A stretch of DNA of 64,000 nt from Ophiura sarsii (GCA_035610835.1 CM069441.1:157200996-157264995); one strand, 5' to 3'; positions 1-12,000 are shown, numbered from the stretch's first letter. Translations and numbers: made by a program. Notes: generated by a model not told the origin, from the sequence alone.

Positions 1-718
1 TATCTGAATTTAATTATCACTTGAATATTTGTGCTGATTACTTCGTGCAAGATTTTGCCTATTGGTAACACCGATTACTGCCTGTTTATAATGTTGCTAC
101 ATATTTTTGTAGTACACCCTATACGTTATAACAACATCATAGGCTTTATTGGCATAATTATAATATCATTATAATATCATTATGTAGATTTTACACGCGA
201 ACAGATCTGCACAGTGATAGCACTCCTTTAGGTAACCATTAAACTTAAAAATATCACCAATATACTTTTAATAAGAGAGTGTTTAAACAATTCAAAATTA
301 CATCCAGGCAAGCCTCAATCCTACTCTGATCTAGGTGCGTGCGTCTACTATGTTGTAGTGGATATTATTTTGGTTGCCGCTTTGGTTGCCTTCTGCAATA
401 TTTCTTGAGCTGTCCATACTATTATTAACTAGAAAATCAAATAAGAAAGAATATAAAGATGTGTTTAATTACCTAAAAGTATGCGAAACACTATGGTTGA
501 ATTTCATAACTATAACATTATTTAAAAAGCAATTTTTAAACTATAAAATTAAAATAGATTAACTAATTTTTAGACTATAAAGTTGAAATAGATAAACTCA
601 TTTTCAAACTTGAAAATTAAAAATAAGGTTGAACTAAAGTAGAACGGTTTGGTATAATTTATTAACATGCGTTTTATTCCGTAATGGTATGCGAAAACAC
701 TGAAGTTGAATTCCAAAA
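1..718. other. AT-rich stretch without a recognisable gene
   Basis: Only short chance ORFs occur here and no domain, RNA gene or clear repeat was recognised. It is part of the long non-coding region upstream of the first found receptor exon. Confidence 0.5.
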
Positions 719-1090
719 CTATAACATTCTAGGGTTACCATGAGAAGGAGAAAGAGCTAACTTTCTCTTAGAGAACCCTTTACAAACTAGAACATTTACA
801 ATTATACAAGCTTGTTTTAACAAGCCTTGTTTTCTTTGATCTGATGACATGTTGGGCTGCCAGCTGTGATTCCTACGGTTACCCCTTCGTTGGTCGTAGT
901 GGTTGTTTCGTCTTTTTCTTGGGCGTTCAGTCTTCTCTGGCATGGCTGGCTCAGGTTCGTGTTTCCTCTTCTTGAACCGCCGAAAAATTTGAAGAGTTAT
1001 GTTGTATTCGACGCTATCGTCGTAATCATATGTACCAACAATAACACTATTTTCGAAACTATCGAACCATACAAGTAAAGCGTAATGCAC
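719..1090 (-). CDS. Hypothetical basic ORF, possible exon or gene remnant
   Basis: A 123-codon minus-strand ORF that is clearly richer in GC than its surroundings. The N-terminal ~30 residues (MHYALLVWFDSFENSVIVG...) resemble the short 'ALV-W-D-nSV-VV' opening seen in many invertebrate BEN-domain or transposon-associated proteins. Next comes an acidic/tyrosine patch (YDYDDSVEY) and then a strongly basic Lys/Arg-rich segment (RRFKKRKH, RPRKRRNNH, DQRRGNRRN) that could be a nuclear localisation or DNA-binding region. No complete domain is present. The last ~35 codons look like non-coding read-through, and GT dinucleotides near 830-890 could serve as a donor. The BEN resemblance is from memory of the pattern only. 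It may be a real first exon, a transposon fragment or chance. Confidence 0.25.
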   Translation of the reverse strand: MHYALLVWFDSFENSVIVGTYDYDDSVEYNITLQIFRRFKKRKHEPEPAMPEKTERPRKRRNNHYDQRRGNRRNHSWQPNMSSDQRKQGLLKQACIIVNVLVCKGFSKRKLALSPSHGNPRML

Positions 1091-1598
1091 TTTCGATTAC
1101 CCATTTGTGTATGCAATTAAATGCTCAATTACACTATGTATTAAAAGAGAATTTGCAGGTGTTGGTGTAATCATGAACTCATTAAGATCCATCATTACAA
1201 TAACTATTATAGTTGTAAAACGTATCCCTTCAATTTAAACACATTCCAAGTTTAAAAAGAATACCAGCTTTTTGAAACTTCGATTGCCAAAATGAAATCA
1301 CATTTATATGTATAGACTTGATTGGAGATGTATTCTTTTGATACGTATGATAGAAATAATTTCATATCGCCCGGAGCCCGCTTGGTAGTCAACTCTTCAC
1401 TTTCTTTAAATGATTGATATACTTATTACAAGTATTATTGCTCATCATTCATGACGTTAAGCCATGAGATTTTAGTCAGTTAAACTTGAATAGAGAACAC
1501 CTGTTTTAAGACTTCATAACTACATGTATTAGTTGATAAATAGGGTGACACATTTCTCGGTTAATATTGTACCTAAGAGCACCCGATGTCAAGACATG
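1091..1598. other. Non-coding stretch, nothing recognised
   Basis: AT-rich sequence with only short ORFs. No repeat, RNA gene or domain was seen. Confidence 0.5.
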
Positions 1599-1693
1599 CC
1601 CCCCCCCCCCCCCCCCCCCCCTCCCTTGATTTTCGGAGGAAAAAAGAAAGGGGAAGGAAGTAAAGAGAAAGAAAGGAAAAGAAAGGAGGAAAG
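1599..1693. repeat. Poly-C run followed by a purine-rich tract
   Basis: 23 consecutive C (1599-1621) are followed, after a short spacer, by ~60 bases that are nearly all A/G (about 1636-1693). Low-complexity DNA; the proline-rich ORF across it is an artefact. The GC-rich 130 bases that follow contain GGATCC-centred motifs (about 1739 and 1832), which resemble diverged dispersed repeat sequence. Confidence 0.8.
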
Positions 1694-2580
1694 TGTTTTA
1701 TACGAATCGGGAATCAGGGGAGGGGCGGTACTCAAGGCCGGATCCAGACGATGGCGCGGCGGCCGCGAGAAATCATAGTTGTAAGACCCTTGGTATCTTT
1801 CGAACACACCGGCAACACGAAAATGCGTCCCGGGATCCGCCGCGGTGTTTCTTGAAAAAGCCGTATATTTGCAATTATATTTGCAGAGAAAAAACCCCAT
1901 TTGTTTACATCGTGTCGCGAAAAATAGCTAACAATTCAGCTAAAAATCATGTTTTTAGTGGACTAATTTCATTGGAGGCCAGCCACATGGACCACCGGAT
2001 ACTCGCGCTTCACGCTCACAATGTTATTCAACATTACAACATTTTGGGCCTCCTACCCACAAAACAGGGGTAAATGGGGAACCTGTTTTTCAACATAACA
2101 ATTCCAACCATTTATATTTAATTAAAGAACATATCAGTATTATATTATGCACAGCTTCTTTCTTACATATAAAAAATAGCTATGCATTATTAAAAAAACC
2201 AAAATATTGACTGGAAATGAAGTGGTGGCTTTTCAATCAAATATTGGTCAAAAGTATACACCAGATCGCACCAAATGGGTTCGAAAATTGAACAAAATCC
2301 ACTTGTGAGGGGTACTCTCCCTGTCCGCGCTAGCGCCGCTATCGTTACATTTTTTACCATACTTAAATATTTTGGCCCATAGAATTTTCTGGATCCGTGT
2401 CGGCTGTTCCCCAAATCACAACTACCACGCTACGCCCTGACAATGAGCATCTCGTTGTGATTGAATCCACTGCCTCTAACATGTACAGCGTTTTGACTTA
2501 TATGAAGTTTTAGAGATTCTCAAAGATAAAAAATTCAAACAGCGCAAAATGGTAACTAACTTAATAGTTTAATAGTCTTT
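1694..2580. other. Non-coding stretch
   Basis: The first ~170 bases are GC-rich with GGATCC-type repeat-like words; the rest is AT-rich. A 126-codon + strand ORF (1693-2073) crosses the composition change and has no recognisable domain, so it is not called as a gene. Confidence 0.4.
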
Positions 2581-2862
2581 CGGACGTCATTGTACTGAGT
2601 ATTCAACTTGTTTTTCTTAAAAACAGACAGTGCTAATTATGTGGTTTCTTATTTCACCAGTCTCTCGGCAAATCTAAACACTTCAAGTGTCAAGTAATAA
2701 TTGACGGACTGGAGAGGTTTTGATTCCAATGGATGGCCTCTTTTCACACGTATTATAGGGTACTAGTAATCATGTATGAACTCGCCAATAACACCACTTT
2801 GTTTAACGAGTAGCATACTTTTGGGTGTAATATCATCTATCAGATCAGTTTGATTCAAACAG
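2581..2862 (+). repeat. Dispersed repeat, module A (copy 1)
   Basis: About 280 bp that reappear, diverged but co-linear, at 17485-17765. Shared blocks include CGGACGTCATTG at the start, TGCTAATTATGTGGTTTC, CTCGGCAAATCTAA, CACACGTATTATAGGG and GAGTAGCATACTTTTGG. No coding potential. In the 17.5-kb copy module A runs directly into module B; here B lies 2 kb downstream (4858). Confidence 0.8.
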
Positions 2863-4319
2863 CCATATTAACTCGAAACAAGAAGGTAAATATTGCAATG
2901 GCATCATGTAATTTTGAAATGAGAGGCCCCAGGGTAAAGCTTGTAATTTAAGATGGAAAATACACATTTTGCATAGTACATGTATACAGGAGAAGCTCAT
3001 TTGGGAGAGGAGGAGCAAGAACCCCCACAGGACGTCCACTATAGTCAACGGTAAAGAATTGCAATATTTGGTACTGTTATGATCGCATAATACGCGTAAA
3101 CACGAATGTGCAGTTCCCATTGGTGAAATAGAATAGCACAAAGAAGATTTCTTGAGCAACACCAGCATGCTTCACTTTCATCACATGACCACTAGTTTTT
3201 GTCACCAGTCTACTGGTTCCCATTGATATTACATTGCAACGGAAGGCTTATAATGTTGTTAAACGAGGGTCCTTAAGATATCCTTCTGTAAGTATCTTGT
3301 TTTTCTTAAAGACCCTTTTATTTTTTTAAATACCCCCCCCCCCCCCCCCTCCCCCTGTTACGTACGCCTTGTACGTATCTGTAAATGGCGAAAATGATGG
3401 ACGACCCCTTACATAATCTCATTTCATAATTGGCTGATCAGAACAAAACAAAAGTTACATTCAGCCAAGATTAAAAATTGTAACACCTTTGTGCAGGTCA
3501 GACATCTCTATCTGTTAATTACTTTAACACAGGTGCAAGGCAGACGATCTCCATATTTTAATTACTTTCACACCTGTTTCGCACTGTTTCGCACTGTTTG
3601 TTTTGAGGGAAATCCTGTAAGTACCGTGGTGTTGCTTAACATGCTGGACTAAATATGTAATCATCTTTGAGAGGACTTACTTACACGCACTTCAGATTGG
3701 CCCTATTGTATATATGGCGTCAATAATACAGCCTACACGCTCATTATTTAGCATGCGCGCGAGGGCCAGTGCTATGGAAGGCGTAAGGCCTTCCGTACAG
3801 TGCTGAACTTCTCTTCCGGCGATGCAGCGACTATAACCAGGGAGTTGTTATTAGGAGGAGGTTGCAGTAAACATTTAATCCGAGTTAAGTACCTCTCGAG
3901 TACCAGTAATCTGCTTACGCCTTTGTCCCAGCATGGTCCCAGCGAGAGAACTTGAATAGCCCGCACGATTGAAATGGTTCATTCAGAACAACATGCGTTA
4001 CGATCACTGATACAGCTGAACGAACACAATCTATTGGAATGACCCTGAGTGACCTGTAGTATAGCTCATTCTTTGAACAGTAACAATTGTATTGAAGGTC
4101 ATGCATTGAATTGATCTGAACAACGTGAGTGACGTGGCTACTCTCTATCCGCGATCTGGATTAACAGATTACGGTCTATCAAAATACTCCATTCATGGTG
4201 AATCGATCGTAACGTACGTAGGGACAATAGAAGCCATTACTGACGCGATGGTGGTAGAGATCGCATATTTTTGGCGGCGAACCATCTAGCTTGCTGAAAA
4301 AAAACACGCATCCTAAATT
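2863..4319. other. Stretch separating repeat modules A and B
   Basis: Contains a C17 run (3333-3349) and no recognisable gene. By comparison with 17485-17877, where modules A and B are adjacent, 2863-4857 may be inserted DNA, although a deletion in the other copy is equally possible. Confidence 0.4.
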
Positions 4320-4476
4320 GGATATCCTACAATCTTAAACTAGTAGTTATTGCGATTTATTCCGTTTGAGGGCGCTCAACGGAATAAATCGCAATAACTA
4401 CTAGTTTAAGATTGTAGGATATCCAAGTTATAGTTTTAAATCGCAATAACTACTAGTTTAAGATTGTAGGATATCC
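4320..4476. repeat. Perfect 47-bp-arm hairpin plus an extra direct copy of one arm
   Basis: 4320-4366 and 4378-4424 are perfect reverse complements (47 of 47) around an 11-bp loop (TGAGGGCGCTC). The last 39 bp of the right arm recur as a direct repeat at 4438-4476. The loop and inner arm sequence (ATTCCGTTTGAGGGCGCTC) recurs, diverged, at about 25163-25188. Perfect arms imply recent formation or gene-conversion-like homogenisation. Confidence 0.9.
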
Positions 4477-4491
4477 AAGTTATAGTTTTAG

Positions 4492-4585
4492 CTTGTGCCA
4501 TCCTTGTTTTTACCTCCCCGACCACCAACCCCCTGAGTGTTTTGGCATACCATTATATATAAATATGATTTCCAAGGTGTCATAT
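4492..4585 (+). repeat. Dispersed repeat shared with 25026-25147
   Basis: The block CCATCCTTGTTTTTACC...CGACCACCAACCCCCT and, ~50 bp on, TTTCCAAGGTGT occur here and at 25026-25147 in the same order. The adjacent hairpin and this block belong to the same repeat family as the interior of the TIR element at 24638-25281. Confidence 0.75.
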
Positions 4586-4857
4586 CTATTTATATTTTTG
4601 AGATATCGACCGTGCTGTATTATGGGAGTTACTAATTTTCAGCAGCCAGGTACCCTTTTTCAGATCGCTCGCGATCTATACCCCTTTGGCATTACTGACC
4701 ACCCTCCTCTTAATAACAACTCTCTGCTATAACTTTTACGCTCTCGAATATGATTTAAGATACTATTGACACGCTTGTAAATGCTGAACGATACATGTAC
4801 GAGTCTTAGTCTGATAACTTATAATAACAGTTATGCATGTTCGGGATAGTTATCAAA

Positions 4858-4955
4858 ATGACACCTGATTCAGGTGACCCGAAACTCCGACCGTAGGATA
4901 TGACTAATAATCGAGAGGTTGGCTGAACAGCTTAGTATTCATTTTGTATTTAGTA
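4858..4955 (+). repeat. Dispersed repeat, module B (copy 1)
   Basis: About 100 bp matching 17757-17877: ACACCTGATTCAGGTGACC, GGATATG-CTAAT, ATCGAGAGGT, GGCTGAA and TTAGTATTCATTTTGTATT are shared in order. CACCTGATTCAGGTG is itself palindromic. Confidence 0.75.
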
Positions 4956-5451
4956 CTCGGATCACTTAATCCTAACACTAGAATGATTTTCTTTTATAAA
5001 TAACAGTAAATCCGGGTTAAATAAAATATGTTTGTAGGGACGATGAATCAAATGAAATAAGTTTTCATTTGTTCCCAACACAATCAGAGACTGGAACTCT
5101 TTACCGCAGAATATCACATCAATAACAGAACTAGAACCCTTCAGTTTGTTCCACAAGGGATGTTGAGTAGTATCTGAAAGAAGAAGACGAAACATTGTAT
5201 GGCAGAAAAATAGGGTAAATATCGAATTTATAATTGAAAGATGATGCGAGGCAAATATGCCTATTTTCGTTTGGATTAGCGCCCTCCTGATTACTTATTA
5301 TTATGCTTAGGCCAAAGGATTTTAAAATAGAGAGAACATCCGATTGTGGTCGGCAAGGATTACAATCATTTACCGTAGTAGTGATCGCGATAACACTGTC
5401 AACAAGAATTAGGTGTAAGTTTACCATTTCCCGCCTTTTACAAATTAAAAA
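4956..5451. other. Non-coding stretch
   Basis: Overlapping short ORFs on both strands, none with a recognisable domain. No repeat identified. Confidence 0.4.
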
Positions 5452-5657
5452 TTACACGATGCTCAATGTACGTTTACCACTCCGGGTATCCCACTTAAGA
5501 TACACGGAATTCGAATGTAAGCTTACTACTTCCGACACCAAATTAAAAGATACACGATGGTCAATGTACGTTTACCACTCCGGGTATCCTACTAAAGATA
5601 CACGGAAATCGAATGTAAGCTTACTACTTCCGACACCCCCACTAAAGATACACGGTT
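5452..5657 (+). repeat. Two-copy tandem repeat, ~97-bp unit
   Basis: CAATGTACGTTTACCACTCC occurs at about 5464 and 5561, and the rest of the unit (GATACACGGAA-TCGAATGTAAGCTTACTACTTCCGACACC) is repeated in register. The copies differ by a few substitutions and small indels. Confidence 0.85.
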
Positions 5658-6941
5658 CAGAAATATCTGTATAAGACTGTCGAAGGCGTATCAAATCAGG
5701 CATTTACATAGACGATACAAAACAAAATTGACATTTAAACGTAAAATTAGATTAGGAATGTGCAGTAAACATTCATACCGCTTCATCAAATAAAAACAAA
5801 TGATCTGATCCATAAGCCAAACAAAACAAGTCTTTTAAATATCAAAATATCTATTTTATCAATTAATTAAATCAACTTAAATCGATATCACACACTGACC
5901 GTCTCAAAAAGACGTTTTGTCGGTAATATGCTTCTTTCAAAACCGTTTGCTGTTGAAGATGTACATTCACAATTTGATTTCAGAGCAAGATTACGTGACT
6001 CGATCCTCTTATCAGCTTCAATATCAAAAAGATTATTATATTTGATTGAGAAGTTGGATGAATACAAATTATCTTAAATTAAATGCCATGGCTCCCTGTT
6101 TTAGACGTATTAATGTTAATATTGTCAATGTTGTTTATTATAATAATAACTAATGTCTTGAGGGATTGCTGTGGCCTTGGTAGATCGGTAACAGTTTCCA
6201 CTAGTCACTAGGGATCCCAGATAACTACTCCATATCTTACAGGGAACGCTAAAGTTAGATGATTTCGCAAGTATAAACGGTCGTATGCAACTCGTAATAA
6301 TACAGTAGCGTTCAGTTTCAAGCATTACACTCGTTGGCAAACTTTCATAAAATCATTAATAACATTTTCATTTCGGTCTTGTCGCCGTATCACCCCTTTG
6401 TTTCGATACAGTCATGTATAATTTACAGCATACATGCATGCGGCAAGGAAATCCAATTTGTTTTGGACATATCTCATGACAAACCTGATATGATTTACAA
6501 GTGTTTGGGGTCACTATGTCGCCATAATGCCGCTGTAGAACTTAATGTGAGCAATGTTGCAAGTGTAGGTTGTGTGAAACAAGTTTATACAGGTAAATCA
6601 ACAAGTGATAGCAATCATTAATGTTGGGTTAATTTTACAAGCAAGATACGAGTTAAATAAAGGTTCAGGCCGATCCACAGACGAGGCATATTTGATGCAT
6701 TGTATAGTTTACAAGATAAACATTCTAGTTAGTCAGGTATGGCAGGTATATGAATAATATAATGTGTTCAGGAAACGTTTTGATAAATTCATTAAACAAT
6801 ATAATCAATTAAGCTCAATCTTGTTGAGCCGGGGATGATTATTCGCCGGGGATATTATTATGATGTAATTGGTTAATTAAAGTAACAAAGTAACAAAACT
6901 AGATATTTTTGTTGTTGATTTATCTCAAAAGTAGTAATCAT
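5658..6941. other. Non-coding stretch, nothing recognised
   Basis: AT-rich. The 95-codon ORF at 6334-6621 has no recognisable domain or signal peptide. Confidence 0.45.
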
Positions 6942-6964
6942 GACTTAGGCAATTATTTTATTAA
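6942..6964 (+). repeat. 23-bp direct repeat, filled-site flank (GACTTAGGCAAT...TTAA)
   Basis: Identical to 7844-7866 and ending in TTAA. Here the repeat is interrupted by the element at 6965-7249 before its continuation GCTGACGATAT resumes at 7254. Confidence 0.85.
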
Positions 6965-7249
6965 CCCTAACACATTTGGAATGGAAATGTTGAAAAAAAT
7001 ATCCGAGGGTGGAAATGGGCGAAATTTAGCGAGAAAAACCGGACTTGCCGCGCCGACGACAGGATTCGATCCCGGGTCCTCCAGCATGGATGACGGGGTC
7101 TTAGTCCACTCGGCCAGGGAGTCACGCGCCCGCAATTTACAATTCCGTGCGCATATATCACCTGGTGTCAGTGCCCGGCGAGACTGAGGTGACACGTGCC
7201 TCCAGCATAGTTTTCAAATGGGATTTCATGGGGTTCAGGGCTGTAAGGG
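6965..7249. mobile_element. 285-bp TTAA-flanked MITE (piggyBac-like) with tRNA-like boxes
   Basis: Starts CCCTAACA and ends (reverse complement) CCCTTACA. It is flanked by TTAA (6961-6964) and TTAT (7250-7253, one change from TTAA). The 7844-7877 copy of the surrounding sequence is uninterrupted, with a single TTAA joined to GCTGACGATAT, so this is an insertion with target duplication. A TTAA target and CCC ends are typical of piggyBac elements. No transposase is present. The minus strand carries pol III-like A and B boxes, so capture of a tRNA-derived SINE is possible. Confidence 0.65.
7060..7118 (-). other. tRNA-like pol III A and B boxes (SINE-like)
   Basis: On the minus strand TGGCCGAGTGG (about 7107-7117) matches the tRNA A-box pattern TRGYNNARNGG, and GGGATCGAATCC (about 7062-7073) matches the B box, at tRNA-like spacing. 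The flanks do not form an acceptor stem, so this is a tRNA-derived repeat and not a functional tRNA gene. Confidence 0.6.
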
Positions 7250-7667
7250 TTATGCTGACGATATTATAATTATGGTAACCTGGATAAACTGAAGTTTACT
7301 GTAGAAGCATTTTGTCACTAGCAAAGTTGATATCACAGTGCTTATAAATGTGTTTTTTGTTTGAAGGAGGGGTCCCGCAAGCACAATACTGTGCTTTGTA
7401 TGTTAGAAAAATTACTATCAAGCCCAACTTGCGTGGTTATATAGAACAAAGCACCACACTTATGACAACAACCAATAAAAACTGCCATCTCTCACCATTT
7501 ACAGCATAATAACATGTTAATACAAGACAAACCATATGGCTATGCTTATTCTAAAATTATAAAAGTTCTTCGAAATTCACTATATTTACATTTTTTACAT
7601 CCAGATTCTAGCACTACAACCTTTCTTAACTTATAAAACAGTCGCAGTCAAAATAGTCACTTTATTG

Positions 7668-7866
7668 ATTTAGGCAATGCAATAAATATGCCTAAGTCAC
7701 ACGCGTGACTTAGGCAATAATCCTTTTGATTTGGTAGCACGATTTAGAGTTGAATATTTACCTAGGCACTTAAACCATAGGTGCCTCTCATGCTAAAGAT
7801 GCTAAAGAGCTGATTTAGGCAAAAATCTCAATTTGTTAAAAAAATGACTTAGGCAATTATTTTATT
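7668..7866. repeat. Cluster of GACTTAGGCA motifs with hairpin
   Basis: GAYTTAGGCAA occurs at about 7669, 7704, 7813 and 7844, with its inverse TGCCTAAGTCA at 7689. The 7689-7715 pair forms an 11-bp-arm hairpin around CACGC. The 7844 copy extends to the 23-bp repeat shared with 6942. Likely the inside of an old transposon. Confidence 0.6.
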
Positions 7867-7877
7867 AAGCTGACGAT

Positions 7878-8562
7878 ATACATGTACATTAAAATGATAT
7901 GTGTATATTGTTTATCTCGTTTTCTTCTCCTATGAAAATGCAAAAAAATTGATAACGTATCGCGCAATGTATTATGTGGGGTTTTTACATGGATAACAGA
8001 ATATAAAATACCTGATGTTTCATTTTTTATTTTACCACTTTTTGCTGATACTCGATTCGTGCATCTAGTGGCGTTAAATTACATTAATTAATGATGAGTA
8101 AACGTGAGTAGAATATTGTAATTAAGGATCTGGGACATATGCTAATAATTCATACCGATATTCAGAATTGTAAATGGCTTAAAAGCAGCTGGGTTAAATT
8201 AAAATACGTTTGTAGAGACAATGAAATTAATGAAATTATAAAAAAGTAATGCAATGTTATTGAATCATATCGATAACCGCAGTAAGTTTGTCTTTCAATA
8301 CCTCGTCGTCAAAGGTTGTTTTCAAGCCTCTATAAATCGTTTTTTTATCGACGTCTCTCATAGCAACAACAGTGCTATCAAGTTTGAACCGGTGATCTCT
8401 TGGTTACAAATCTTGTTATTGTGTTAATAATTAGTGTCTACAATAATATTTATATAGAAAGTATTACTATACTATTTAAAAGTAGTGTTTATCTCCATTA
8501 TACACTGTACCAAATACCTTATTAAAAAAAAAGAAGGCGAATACATATGTCGGAAGGCCGTA
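7878..8562. other. Non-coding stretch, nothing recognised
   Basis: AT-rich; no gene, RNA or clear repeat boundary seen. Confidence 0.45.
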
Positions 8563-8783
8563 CACACAGAAAACACTATGTAAAAAAGTATGTAAATATA
8601 GAACTCCATAATTATTATGTAAGAGTTTACATAAAACATGTAATATATACCCAAGCTTGTGTAAATTCCTATGCAAAAGCTTTACACAACTGTTTACATA
8701 GTATTATGGAGTTCTATTTTTACACAGATTGTGTATTTTTTTACATAATTTGTGTATTTTTTTTACATAGTGTTTTCTGTGTG
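8563..8783. mobile_element. 221-bp MITE, CACACAG...CTGTGTG, TA-flanked, TATGTAAA motif array
   Basis: The ends are inverted copies (CACACAGAAAACACTATG) flanked on both sides by TA. Inner inverted segments match too (ATAGAACTCCATAAT against ATTATGGAGTTCTAT). The interior has many TATGTAAA / TTTACATA words in both orientations. CAC ends with TA flanks fit the CACTA-Mirage-Chapaev (CMC) type; a Tc1/mariner origin cannot be excluded. Confidence 0.8.
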
Positions 8784-8785
8784 TA

Positions 8786-9885
8786 CACCGCTAGAATTAT
8801 ATTGGTCCCAATAATTGCTACACCTGCTTTACAGATTAAGTTCTGTTTCAAAGAGACTTATTTCACATGCTTATGGGGTTCAGTATCCCGATAATCTAGT
8901 TTTGGGGGGAAATAGGGTCATCCTTTAAGAGAAGCCCACACGGTGTATGACATACCAGTTACTCAATATTGGAATATATATTATATACTCATTGGAAGCT
9001 ACGATTGGAGGTGGTTGGCGTACCTGCTTTGATCAGGAATCCATTTAATTATAGTTTTATGACAAACACGAACTAAATGCACGAGAAATCGCAGGAGAAA
9101 TGGGAATACCTAATATAACAGGGAAGGACAATATTTCAAATAAATGCTATAGAATAGGTAGCTCTTATCAGATTGCCCTTTAATCATACTTTCCTATGAT
9201 TTACGCATGTACTAGCTAACTTGAGACAATTCAAAGGAACAAATATATTAAAATAGAATATAGCTGCCTATTTCAATTTATACATAACAAACACTTGAAG
9301 GTAGGAATTCTGATATCCAATAAGTTAATCTATAAACACAATTGGTTATTAAAAGTAGTGTTGTAGCGCAAACACACTTATTTCATCCGGTATGCATTCA
9401 CAATTATACTATCATTAAAAGGAATCCTAGGGAGTACAATACCTGGCGTCATGCCGATAAAAAGTTATGGAACAATCAATTTGCCACCAACATAATTGTC
9501 CCACCGTACCATGACTTGATATGTCACCCTTTTCATGGATTTGTATTCAAACAGAAGCTTTTAAGGTTTGACATTCAGAAGATTGTCGAATAATTAATTT
9601 ACGATTAGGTTCATCGACCTTGATGCATAAAGATGTTTCGATTATTAAAGGTGCAAGTCGTTTACAGAATTTTATCATGTAACAAGGCAACCTATACAAA
9701 TATTATTCACGCTCAATACAAAGGGCGTAACAGTAGAAAGGTTTGTCTAATCTACCACCCCATACATTGAATTATTTGAAGTTTTGGCAAATCAATATGC
9801 AATGTAAGACCTTTTCGAAGACACTTTTGCTCTACGGCTGTAAGTAAAGACTTACAAGTTTACCTTTATAATCCCCTACGATTAT
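8786..9885. other. Non-coding stretch, nothing recognised
   Basis: Only short ORFs. No repeat or RNA gene recognised. Confidence 0.45.
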
Positions 9886-10138
9886 GTTCCCACTCCCTTA
9901 ACACTTTCGGACCGGAGATTTGACATTTCGCCGGTGATAAATAATCTAAGGATGTTTTAATTCCCACTATGTGGTCCAATTAAAAGACTGCAAAGGACAA
10001 AAGTATGCCCCAAGAGCATAAACTAACCTTCATAACCCTGAAAATGGGCCACATAGTCAGCAGTTGACAACATATTAGATGATTTATTACCAGTAAAATG
10101 TCAACATCACCGGACCAAAAGTGTTAAGGGATGGGAAC
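9886..10138. mobile_element. ~253-bp inverted-repeat element (MITE)
   Basis: Left GTTCCCACTCCCTTAACACT and right (reverse complement) GTTCCCATCCCTTAACACTT. The inverted similarity continues inward through GGACCGG, TGACATTT and ATAAATAATCTAA to CCACTATGTGG, giving arms of ~75 bp or more. Target duplication is not clear. No ORF. Confidence 0.75.
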
Positions 10139-10140
10139 AT

Positions 10141-12000
10141 GAGTGTATATAATAACAAGGAAATACAATGAAAACAGATTTCAACTGCTCAAATCAAATA
10201 TCACTATGACATTAACAAAGTGGCATTGCAATATAAGACTAGCTCATCGGTGTGGATATAACTAGTAATAAATTGTAAGGAACCATAACACATGTAAAAA
10301 GGATCACATGCACATGAAATATTATGTAAATCATAAAATGAAACCTTACAATACAGTTTGACAAACACGGATTGTCTAGATATACAATCCACCGATTAAA
10401 TGACAAAGATTTAAACAGTGTTACATTTCACAGTCGATTACAAATTGTATTCCCTTCATACATTACCAAAGATTTATGATCTTATCATCACGACGTATGA
10501 TAAATTAAATGATATTATGCCTAATACCGGGTGCTTAAAAATTGGAATATGTTTGTTATTATGATCATGATCGTAGTTGCATACAACCTAATATTGATTG
10601 CATATTATAATTTTGATAGAGGAACATAACACCCAAATACCCCCTAAAAATGTTAAAAAACACAACAACCACCCCCCTAAAAACAACAACACAAACACCG
10701 TCCACCCAACATGAAATAATAAAACCTTTCCAAATAGAACACTGTAGAAACATATAACAGAATCCAAGTGTGTACAATCATCATTTTCTATCTAGAAGTA
10801 TTTTCGAACAAAATATGCCAACAAAATCATTTTCTTGATTGAAACAATGTTGTTGTTTTTTAGAATATAAAAGTGTCCTGTCAGTGTTATAGTTTTTAAG
10901 ATGGACGACTGTCATTGAGTGCGCCGATGTCCTTTTAATGTTTATAAATATCACATGCTATATGTTTTATTTCATCCTAAACTGTTTAGAATTAGGATGA
11001 GAATAATGCAACTAATATTGGTATTGTTTTTCCCATGATGAATCTTCAATCCATGTATTTCAAAAACGCTATTTGAGCTCGTACGCATGATGCCAGACGC
11101 ATTATAAGGATTATATCAACGCATGCGCAGAATACATGAACGTATTGTTGTATTATCGATGATCTTTTGAATTTAAGTCATAAACCACAATGGTCACATA
11201 TAGTAGTACCATTTCAACAATTGGCCGTTTCTAATGATCTTATATGGTGTTGTATGACCATGATACCGTTGTCCATACAATTTGTTTGATTTCATTTATA
11301 CTCGAGTCAACGAAACATTGTATCGGTATTTGCTTTTATGTGCAAAATTCATTGCAGTTGACTGGGCAATTCAATTCAATTCGAATGTTTGAATTGACGC
11401 ATCCAATAAAGAAACATTAATTAGTATTACAAACGCATTACTAAACTCTCATGATATTTGCAGACTAGTTCTATTAAGAAACGGAAATCCATTTGGTTAT
11501 TCATTCCAATCATTACCTTTTTTTGCTGTGATCGTACGTGTACTGTATGTTTATAGTAATTCCGAAACGAACCTAGTCTTTATCGGTAGCTTTAGGATGG
11601 TCTTATCATCCTCAGTTATCAGTAAGTCATTTTATAATAACGTATTATTCTTTAAAATGTTTTGCCAGATAGCATTAGTTTCAAGTGGACATGCCGCCAA
11701 GGGACGATGATCATGTTAAATTATAGTCATGATAGTTAAAATAGAGTCGGTCATTTATTGAAGAACTGATGGTTTTAGATCACGAGTATTCAATTGTGGT
11801 TAGTTTTGGTCCAGATAGGATTAGGACTGGTGAAAGGTTATAGACACTCGAATGCTAGGCGTAGTGTCGGTGACGGATGATTTCTTACTGGAATCGTATA
11901 CAGGCAACGTATTATACGAATAGCAGTTGTTGCTTATTTGTATTTATCAAGGCCAAATGAACGCTACCACATCTGTATCAAGATGTACAACTTCCCGGAT
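10141..12000. other. Non-coding stretch with an A/C-rich tract
   Basis: 10625-10735 is markedly A/C-rich with very few G. No gene, RNA or transposon terminus recognised elsewhere in this stretch. Confidence 0.4.

Noticed and set aside
1533..1900. Proline/glycine-rich ORFs on both strands
   Set aside because: They are read-through of the poly-C run and purine tract, without any domain.
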